Assembly (NCBI GenBank): GCA_964352425.1
Contig: CAYGRZ010000061.1
Span: forward strand, 1-7,965
Length of the DNA: 7,965 bases
DNA from: JAMWCX01 sp964352425
GTDB taxonomy: Bacteria; Omnitrophota; Gorgyraeia; 2-01-FULL-45-10
Direction of reading: 5' to 3'
A program made the translations under genes and the position numbers. The first letter of the stretch is position 1. Every line of letters starts with the position of its first letter. This document shows, one piece after another, positions 1 through 4,797 of this stretch. The notes beneath the pieces are model-generated. The model saw only the letters and a list, made by a program, of their open reading frames with translations, searched no databases and was not told the DNA's origin.

Positions 1-204
1 GGCGAATTTTTGCTTACGCTTCCAGCCGCCCTCTTCGCGCTTCTGCCAGAGGTAGGTACAGACCTGCTTGCGGCCGTAGCTCTCGAGAAGGACAACGGCC
101 GACCACCACCCGAAACGCTTGTTGATCGTCTTCTGGGCAAGTACCTTCAAAGGCGGAACTATCGGGACTTGTTCTTCGTCTCTAAGGCTCTTTTTCTCTT
201 CCAT
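1..204 (-). CDS. Unrecognised small basic protein, 5' part only (cut by window edge)
   Basis: The reading frame is open for 68 codons from an ATG at 204 and runs off the left edge without a stop, so the C-terminus is unknown. A strong Shine-Dalgarno GGAGG (211-215) lies about 6 nt upstream and fixes the start. The N-terminus is charged (MEEKKSLRDEEQ). A proline-containing stretch and then a basic, aromatic region follow (FGWWSAVVLLESYGRKQV, then LWQKR and WKRKQKFA). No signal peptide or membrane segment is visible. The alternating hydrophobic/basic pattern ending in WKRKQKF would suit a small beta-rich nucleic-acid-binding protein. That is an impression only; no family is assigned. It lies 112 bp downstream of the winged-helix gene and behind a structured leader, so it may form its own transcription unit. 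Confidence 0.72.
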   Translation of the reverse strand, partial: MEEKKSLRDEEQVPIVPPLKVLAQKTINKRFGWWSAVVLLESYGRKQVCTYLWQKREEGGWKRKQKFA

Positions 205-216
205 CGCCGACCTCCG

Positions 217-234
217 TTTTTTGCGTGCAAAAAA
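217..234. repeat. A/T-armed palindrome next to the Shine-Dalgarno of the left-edge gene
   Basis: The arms TTTTTTGC (217-224) and GCAAAAAA (227-234) are perfectly complementary around GT. On the minus strand the palindrome ends one base before the GGAGG ribosome site (211-215) of the gene starting at 204. It lacks a GC-rich stem, so it is a poor intrinsic terminator. It could be a protein-binding operator, or a weak hairpin that changes access to the ribosome site. Its function is not shown by the sequence. Confidence 0.4.
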
Positions 235-259
235 CATCCCTGAGAACGCGACGACCAGC

Positions 260-311
260 CCGCCTGCCCGTTAGAGTCCCTTACAGGCGGACAGGGAGCG
301 TTCGAGGGACT
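260..311 (-). promoter_or_regulatory. Two interlocked inverted repeats, possible pseudoknot leader
   Basis: Two perfect 7-bp complementary pairs interlock. CCGCCTG (260-266) pairs with CAGGCGG (284-290), and AGTCCCT (275-281) pairs with AGGGACT (305-311). Read as minus-strand RNA the order is arm A, arm B, arm A', arm B', the topology of an H-type pseudoknot with connecting segments of about 14, 2 and 8 nt. Alternatively the two stems exclude each other, as in a switch. The structure lies between the stop of the winged-helix gene (317) and the start at 204, so it would be in the leader of the left-edge gene. No U-run follows either stem, which argues against a simple terminator. Confidence 0.45.
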
Positions 312-316
312 TCACG

Positions 317-517
317 CTATTTTCTCAGATAAATCTGGTAGTCAGGGGTAGTGCCTTCCACTACGACGTGGCCCTCTCTGGCGAGCCATCCGATGCTCAT
401 CAACACCCTGTCCCTGTCCGTGTCGATCCCCTTCACGACCTTCGATAGCGGGCTCTTTCCGTGCTGGTCAAGATAATGCCATATGTCGCCCGCCGTGATC
501 CCTATTTCGGTAATCAT
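317..517 (-). CDS. Small winged helix-turn-helix protein (DUF2582-like)
   Basis: This 66-residue protein has the pattern of the DUF2582 winged-helix family: an N-terminal IGITAGDIWHYLDQHG helix, a central helix after SPLSKVVKGI, the hallmark SIGWLAREGHV segment, and a short beta tail ending IYLRK. The assignment is from recall of the family, not from a search. Members are small, often orphan, putative DNA-binding proteins of unknown target. The length is normal for the family. Its ATG overlaps the TGA of the zinc-ribbon gene in an ATGA arrangement, and a purine-rich GGGGGAG ribosome site lies just upstream (about 521-530), so translational coupling is likely. It may sense or regulate something tied to the zinc ribbon or envelope genes, but nothing in the sequence shows this. 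Confidence 0.78.
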   Translation of the reverse strand: MITEIGITAGDIWHYLDQHGKSPLSKVVKGIDTDRDRVLMSIGWLAREGHVVVEGTTPDYQIYLRK

Positions 518-759
518 TGCTCTCCCCCCTTCTGTTCTCTTTTATTGTAGCTGCCGCATAACGGGCAGACCGAGATATCTTCGTGCTTCGAATCGATGTA
601 GGTATTATAACAGACCGAACACTTCCAGATGTAATCTATGTCTTTCGGCGGCACCCGCCTCATCCGCCTGTATCCGGATACTATCCATATGATGAGGACG
701 ATAATAACAGAAAAAATTGTGTAGAAGAATATCAGCGCGCTTATCGATAATTTTATCAT
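514..759 (-). CDS. Membrane-anchored zinc-ribbon protein, unknown function
   Basis: This 81-residue protein has one N-terminal membrane helix (about residues 5-28) and a basic stop-transfer segment (GYRRMRRV, 29-36). The positive-inside rule places the rest in the cytoplasm. The soluble part carries two CxxC pairs, C47-x2-C50 and C65-x2-C68, spaced as in a rubredoxin-like or zinc-ribbon knuckle. The second pair reads CPLCGS. No catalytic domain is visible. No clear ribosome site precedes the ATG at 759, and the gap to the TonB-like gene is 40 nt, so the exact start is less secure than the frame. The stop overlaps the start of the winged-helix gene by 4 nt. I do not recognise a named family. 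Confidence 0.72.
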   Translation of the reverse strand: MIKLSISALIFFYTIFSVIIVLIIWIVSGYRRMRRVPPKDIDYIWKCSVCYNTYIDSKHEDISVCPLCGSYNKREQKGGEQ

Positions 760-778
760 AATAGTAATATGAGGTCAA
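750..778 (-). promoter_or_regulatory. Possible sigma70-type promoter TTGACC-N17-TAAAAT
   Basis: On the minus strand TTGACC (773-778) and TAAAAT (750-755) are separated by exactly 17 bp, close to the consensus hexamers. The predicted transcript start, near 743, falls inside the zinc-ribbon reading frame, downstream of its ATG at 759. If the promoter is real it would serve the winged-helix gene (517), or a shortened zinc-ribbon product, rather than the full zinc-ribbon gene. The region is locally AT-rich, so a chance match is possible. Confidence 0.3.
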
Positions 779-799
779 GTGGAGAAGCGAACATTTTAT

Positions 800-1198
800 T
801 CAATCGGCGCCGAAGTCCGGTTCGAGCTTCCGGCCGCTCACCGTTTCATCGATAACGCGGGGAAGCCTTACGTCGGCCAGGCGCGAACCTGTCATGGCCC
901 CGGCCTTACGCCTGTCAGGGGCCTCAAGGCGCCGAGCCGCCTCCGCGCACACCCTTTCCACGGCAGATATGAACCTCTTCTCCAGGAATGAACGCGCCGC
1001 CGGCTGGACACGGACCTCCATACTCACCTTCGTCAATATCGGGCCGAGGAACGATACCTTCGAAAACTTTGTTCTCCCGGTTCCGGCGGAGGACGTGGAG
1101 ACGATCTTCACTGCAGACAGCCAGAAGAGGTGCCACCCCAGCGATATCAGGATCGCGATGGCGAGGATACGGTAACTTGAAAGGCCGTTATTCTTCAC
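800..1198 (-). CDS. TonB-like inner-membrane anchor protein without a visible TonB C-terminal domain
   Basis: This 132-residue protein begins at GTG, 15 nt after the exbD stop, with GAAGG (partly inside the exbD stop region) as a weak ribosome site. A single N-terminal membrane helix spans about residues 9-33, preceded by a short positive segment, so the bulk should be periplasmic. The helix contains S19-x3-H23. Aligned on these, S34 matches S31 of the SHLS signature of E. coli TonB (S16, H20, L27, S31), while the Leu position is Val30. After a Gly/Ser/Thr linker comes KVSFLGPILTKV, then a basic, Arg/Ala-rich tail. There is no Pro/Lys-rich spacer and no TonB/TolA C-terminal fold that I can recognise. 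Position after exbB and exbD supports a force-transducing partner role. TonB-like is inference; the plain label would be hypothetical membrane protein. Confidence 0.62.
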   Translation of the reverse strand: MKNNGLSSYRILAIAILISLGWHLFWLSAVKIVSTSSAGTGRTKFSKVSFLGPILTKVSMEVRVQPAARSFLEKRFISAVERVCAEAARRLEAPDRRKAGAMTGSRLADVRLPRVIDETVSGRKLEPDFGAD

Positions 1199-1213
1199 CG
1201 TCTTAAGGCGCCT

Positions 1214-1606
1214 TCACTTGGTCGTCGCTATATTGACCTGCACCACGCCCTCGTTCCTGCACGTGTCCCATACTTCGACAATCCTGCCCAGCGACGCATG
1301 GCTGTCCGCTTTGAGCAGGAGCGGCGTCTTCTCTTTCGCCAGCAGCTTCAGGTTGGTCACGAGCTCCTTCCGGGAGATCTCCCGCTCGTTCAGGTATATT
1401 TTGTCGTCCCCCGTGACGGTGATCACGACGCCTTCCTGCTGGATGACCTCGCTCGTCAGCGCCTTCGGAAGGCTCACCTTGATGCCCGGCTGGAAGATGA
1501 AGCTGGACGTGAAGAGGAAGAAAAGAAAGAGGAGAAAGAAAACGTTCACCAGCGGCGTCAGATCCACCATCCCCTTCTCTATCTTCAGTCTTCTCTTAAA
1601 CTTCAT
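1214..1606 (-). CDS. exbD: ExbD/TolR-family biopolymer transport protein with Asn at the proton-Asp site
   Basis: This 130-residue protein has the family layout: a short basic cytoplasmic N-terminus (MKFKRRLKIEKG), one membrane helix (about 17-36) and a periplasmic domain (about 40-130) that opens with FQPGIKVSLPKA. It also has the typical late segment TPLLLKAD with valine-rich strands. In ExbD and TolR the helix motif is TP-x-I-D-V, and its Asp (D25 in E. coli ExbD, D23 in TolR) carries protons. Here the motif reads DLTPLVNV: Asn21 (codon AAC) sits at that site, and Asp15 sits where E. coli ExbD has Asn20. The ATG lies 11 nt inside exbB, implying coupled translation. Partners should be the ExbB-like pentamer and the TonB-like protein encoded next. 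The family call is firm; normal proton conduction is doubtful. Confidence 0.93.
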   Translation of the reverse strand: MKFKRRLKIEKGMVDLTPLVNVFFLLFLFFLFTSSFIFQPGIKVSLPKALTSEVIQQEGVVITVTGDDKIYLNEREISRKELVTNLKLLAKEKTPLLLKADSHASLGRIVEVWDTCRNEGVVQVNIATTK

Positions 1607-2228
1607 ACGTATCTCTTCTCGACGAAAGCAGGTTCACCAGGTCGGTGGCGCTCCGCTCCATGTCGAAGACGAGGCTGTCGACCTGGCTCGCCAGGTAGTT
1701 ATACGCGACGTACGTCGGTATCGCGACCGCAAGGCCCGCAAGTGTGGCCAGCAGCGCCTCCCATATGCCCCCGGCAAGATCGCCGGGGTTCACGGGGATC
1801 ATCGCCATCGCCTTCTGCTGTATTACCTGGAACGACTTTATCATGCCCGTGACCGTGCCGACGAGCCCCAGGAGCGGCGCTATGTGCGCGATCGTCGCAA
1901 GGACCGGCATGTGTTTCTCGAGCCGCGGGATCTCGAGCTGCGCCGCCTCCTCAACCGCCTCCTTGATCTCGGCCTTCGAGCGGTCATGTTTCAGGATCCC
2001 CGCTTTGATGATGTGCGCGATCGGCCCCGGCGTGGCGTTGCACATCTCTATCGCCTCGATTATCTTGTTCCGCTTCAGCACGGTGATGATATCGTCCATG
2101 AACTTGTTCGCGTCTATCCTCGCCTTGTTCAGATGGTATACCCTCTCGATCACGACGCCGAACGCGAGCACCGAACACAGCATGATCAGGTACATCATCG
2201 GCCCGCCCTTTTGTATCAGGTCCCACAT
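1596..2228 (-). CDS. exbB: ExbB/TolQ/MotA-family proton channel protein
   Basis: This 210-residue protein has three membrane helices, at about residues 12-29, 111-130 and 157-179, with a cytoplasmic domain between the first two. Helix 2 contains APLLGLVGTVTGMIKSF with Thr125, corresponding to T148 of E. coli ExbB. Helix 3 contains WEALLATLAGLAVAIP with Glu157 and Thr162, corresponding to E176 and T181. All channel-lining family residues are therefore present, unlike in its ExbD partner. A strong AAGGAGGG ribosome site (2236-2243) lies 7 nt before the ATG. ExbB/TolQ proteins form pentamers around an ExbD/TolR dimer in the inner membrane and convert proton flow into motion. The sequence alone cannot separate ExbB, TolQ and AglR roles. 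The gene follows the TPR gene after a 172-bp repeat-filled gap, so it may have its own promoter. Confidence 0.95.
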   Translation of the reverse strand: MWDLIQKGGPMMYLIMLCSVLAFGVVIERVYHLNKARIDANKFMDDIITVLKRNKIIEAIEMCNATPGPIAHIIKAGILKHDRSKAEIKEAVEEAAQLEIPRLEKHMPVLATIAHIAPLLGLVGTVTGMIKSFQVIQQKAMAMIPVNPGDLAGGIWEALLATLAGLAVAIPTYVAYNYLASQVDSLVFDMERSATDLVNLLSSRRDTYEV

Positions 2229-2254
2229 AGGTTTTCCCTCCTTGACCGTTAGCT

Positions 2255-2400
2255 AAAGAACAGGGTACAGAGAAAAAAGTACAAACAAAGACAAGAGAAC
2301 ATAGTCAAGACAGAAATCTTGACTTAGTCGTCCGTAATCTGTCCGTTCTCTGTATTCTGTTCTTTGTATTTTGTTCTTTTTCACTTTGTACTCTGTTCTT
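2255..2400. repeat. Inverted pair of heptanucleotide tandem arrays
   Basis: This intergenic stretch between the TPR and exbB genes is built from degenerate 7-nt units of consensus close to AARWACA. On the minus strand about nine units run from 2400 down to about 2337 with one extra base at 2379; examples are AAGAACA (2378-2372) and AAATACA (2371-2365). On the plus strand four clear units run from 2256 to 2283 and then decay. The two arrays face each other, so the whole is an imperfect inverted repeat. Its outer ends, 2255-2269 and 2387-2401, match at 14 of 15 positions. I found no convincing promoter or terminator inside. The right arm abuts the TPR stop codon. Confidence 0.7.
2303..2324. repeat. 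Perfect 8-bp hairpin at the centre of the heptad array
   Basis: AGTCAAGA (2303-2310) and TCTTGACT (2317-2324) are perfectly complementary with a 6-nt loop (CAGAAA). It lies near the centre of the 2255-2400 inverted array. No U-run follows on either strand, so a terminator role is not supported. It could cap a larger fold, or act as an RNA processing site between the TPR and exbB messages. Confidence 0.45.
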
Positions 2401-4797
2401 TCATTTTTGCGCTTTCAATCTGAGCTCCTCTATCCTCTTCTTCGCCAGTTCCGACTCTTCTATCTCCATGCCCGCGAGCTTCTCGTACAGCTTCTTCGCC
2501 TCGTCGAACTTCTCGAGCCTCTCGAAAACCTGCGCGCTCTTCAGCTGCGCCTTGAGAGACCAGAAGGTCCCTTTGCCGTACAGGTACGGGACCTTCAGGT
2601 ATTCCTCCGCCGCCTGCTGGAGGAGGCCCTTCTCCTCATACGTTTCGGCGATCTCATACTGTATCCGGGCGTTCGATTCGTTATTATCGGCCGTCAGTAC
2701 CTTCCTGTAGTATTCTATCGCCTTGTCGAATTCCTTCCTGTCCCTCATGAGCTTCGCCATCTTCGGGTAGGAAGCCTTCGCCGATTCAGAATCCGGGAAT
2801 TGCGCCGCAAGTTCCCCGAAGCGCGCCAGCGCATCGTCGGGGGAGCCCTCTTCCGACGATGTGACGGCGAGCTCGTACATCGCCTCCCGCGCCACGTCGC
2901 CCGACGGGTAATTTTTCAGGATGGCAGCGAAATATTCCCTGGCCTTGTCGTACGTTTTCCGGGCGCGGTAATACTCGCCGAACCAGAACATCACATCGGC
3001 CGTCATCCCGGATTTCGGATATGCCGCCGGGAACTTGCCGAACGCGTCGAGAGAGGCGGCCTCATTCCGCATATTGTAATAGCACCAGCCGGTCTGGTAC
3101 GCGGCCATCATCCTGATCTCCTCGCTGGCCGCCTGGGAGGCGAGAGGACCGAACAGTGCGAGCGCGTCCTCGTATTTGCTGAGGTTATACAGGGCCGTGG
3201 CAAGGGAGAGCTTCGCCCGGGAGGCAGCTTCACCCTGCGGGAACTCGGCGAGATATTTTTCGAACTCCGTGGCAGCGCGCTCGAAGTCGCCGCGCTTGAA
3301 ATATGCCGTCCCGAGCTGCGACATCACCTTCTGCCTGAGGCCGGTATTGGGAAAATTGACGAGCACTGTCTGGTACGCGAGCACCGCCTGGTCGAATTTT
3401 CCTGCCAAGAGCGATATGTTCGCGATCTGATACTGCGCGTAATCGGCCCAGAAGCTGTCGGGGTATTTATCGAGGACTATGTCGTAGCTCTCGGCGGCCT
3501 TCGTGTACTCTTTCCTGTCGAAATAGATATCGCCGATCTTGCAGAGCGCGCTCGAGCTCAAGGTTATATCCTTCGACTCCCGCTCTATCCACACGAACTG
3601 GTCTATCGCGTCGTCATACCGCTCCTGCATCGCGTATATCCAGCCAAGCTCATAATGAAATTGGTCAACGAGCGATGACGCCGGCAGCTTCGTTATCGCT
3701 TCCCTGCACACGATTTCGGCGTCCGCGTATCGCTTGGCGCCATACAAGAGCTTCACCTTGCGGTAATAGACTTCCGGGATCACGTCACTCGTCGGATATT
3801 TTGCGATAGCCTGATCGCAGAGCTTCAGGGCCTCATCGAGGGTGCCCAGCTTCTCCTGGTTCTCTATCAGGCCCAGCATCGAAGAGCTGGCGAGAAACTC
3901 GTTGGACGTATTCTCGAGGCACTTCCTGAACCCGCCGATGCTGCCGTTGTAGTCGCCGAGCTGGAAGAGGCCGCGCGCCATCCTGTAGAGGGCAAACGGC
4001 GCCCATTTCGCCTCCGGCGATATCGCCAGCGCCCTTTCGAAAGCCGCTATCGAATCTTTGTATTTTCCCAGGTAAAACGCGGCCTCGCCGTTCAGGTAAT
4101 AGGCATCGGCGGTATTCTGGGAAACCGGGTACTTTTCGATAAACTTCTCCAGCGCCTCGGCCGCTGTATCGTACTTCCCGAGCAGGTATGCGCACTCGCC
4201 CAGCCTGAACTGGGCATCGATCGCTACCTTTTCGAGCGGATATTTGTCGATGACTTCCTCGAAGCATCCGATCGCCTCCTCCAGAAGGCCCAGTTTGTAG
4301 CTTGCCCACCCCTTCGAATACACCGCAAAACCGAGATATTTTGACGATGGAAAACCGTCGACCACCTTTCCGTAAAATTCGAGCGCTCTCCTGTAATCGC
4401 CGTTCCTGACGCAGATCTCGCCTGCCCAGTACGAAGCCTCGTCCTGGAATGCCGCACCCTCTGGTGCGTCCAATACGGCCTGGAACTCGTAGAGCGCCCT
4501 CGTAAAATTATTCTGCTGATAATAGGACCTGCCAAGCAGCGCGTGCGCCTCGTACAGACGGACCTCCTGAGGGTAGTTCTTTATGAAGCTCTCCAGCCTC
4601 TCGCGCGAGAGGTCGTAGAGCCCGTCATTGAACGCCTTCTTCGCGTACACAAAGTCCGCCTCTTCGGCGCCGTCGGCGGCGGCCGCCGCATTTACGAGTA
4701 CCAGCGATGCAGATAATGCGAGCAGTATTACAACTGCTCCAGCCCTTCGCCCTTGGCCCTCAACCCTCAGCCCTTCGCTCTTAGCCCTTAGCCTCAC
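2401..4797 (-). CDS. Exported tetratricopeptide-repeat (TPR) scaffold protein
   Basis: This 798-residue protein has a signal peptide. Basic residues at 17-18, a hydrophobic core at about 20-35 and an Ala-rich end suggest cleavage near residue 41. It is preceded by an unusual 16-residue leader. The mature part is nearly all TPRs: I count about 20 units of 34-38 residues, each with the Tyr/Gly/Ala pattern and a closing YP or FP (for example YDTAAEALEKFIEKYP). They run from about residue 50 to 780. No enzyme domain is visible. Such proteins are protein-binding scaffolds; CpoB/YbgF in Tol-Pal and the Agl TPR proteins are loose analogues. GTG is the only start that keeps the signal peptide; it overlaps the uvrA TGA (GTGA), with AGG about 7 nt upstream. 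The position before exbB, exbD and the TonB-like gene suggests a periplasmic partner of that motor. Confidence 0.92.
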   Translation of the reverse strand: MRLRAKSEGLRVEGQGRRAGAVVILLALSASLVLVNAAAAADGAEEADFVYAKKAFNDGLYDLSRERLESFIKNYPQEVRLYEAHALLGRSYYQQNNFTRALYEFQAVLDAPEGAAFQDEASYWAGEICVRNGDYRRALEFYGKVVDGFPSSKYLGFAVYSKGWASYKLGLLEEAIGCFEEVIDKYPLEKVAIDAQFRLGECAYLLGKYDTAAEALEKFIEKYPVSQNTADAYYLNGEAAFYLGKYKDSIAAFERALAISPEAKWAPFALYRMARGLFQLGDYNGSIGGFRKCLENTSNEFLASSSMLGLIENQEKLGTLDEALKLCDQAIAKYPTSDVIPEVYYRKVKLLYGAKRYADAEIVCREAITKLPASSLVDQFHYELGWIYAMQERYDDAIDQFVWIERESKDITLSSSALCKIGDIYFDRKEYTKAAESYDIVLDKYPDSFWADYAQYQIANISLLAGKFDQAVLAYQTVLVNFPNTGLRQKVMSQLGTAYFKRGDFERAATEFEKYLAEFPQGEAASRAKLSLATALYNLSKYEDALALFGPLASQAASEEIRMMAAYQTGWCYYNMRNEAASLDAFGKFPAAYPKSGMTADVMFWFGEYYRARKTYDKAREYFAAILKNYPSGDVAREAMYELAVTSSEEGSPDDALARFGELAAQFPDSESAKASYPKMAKLMRDRKEFDKAIEYYRKVLTADNNESNARIQYEIAETYEEKGLLQQAAEEYLKVPYLYGKGTFWSLKAQLKSAQVFERLEKFDEAKKLYEKLAGMEIEESELAKKRIEELRLKAQK
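4738..4793 (-). repeat. Heptanucleotide tandem array spanning the start of the TPR gene
   Basis: Immediately after the GTGA overlap, eight consecutive 7-nt units fit a consensus near GGCTRAG. The first two (4793-4787 and 4786-4780) are both GGCTAAG, and the last (4744-4738) is the most diverged. The array encodes residues 2 to about 20 of the TPR protein, including the whole leader before the signal-peptide core. Since 7 is not a multiple of 3, gain or loss of one unit would shift the frame between the GTG start and the signal peptide. Confidence 0.7.

Noticed and set aside
217..234. The A/T-armed palindrome as an intrinsic terminator
   Set aside because: The stem has only two G-C steps at the apex and lies directly upstream of a ribosome site, so termination is unlikely.
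2229..2330. A separate exbB promoter, for example TTGACT (2303-2308, minus strand) with a downstream -10
   Set aside because: The best 17-bp spaced partner is TTTGTA, which fits the -10 consensus poorly; the TTGACT is half of a perfect hairpin.
1218..3678. Long plus-strand reading frames opposite exbD/exbB (1218-2252) and the TPR gene (2371-3678)
   Set aside because: They lie antisense to well-supported minus-strand genes in GC-rich DNA, are rich in Arg/Leu/His, and show no domains.
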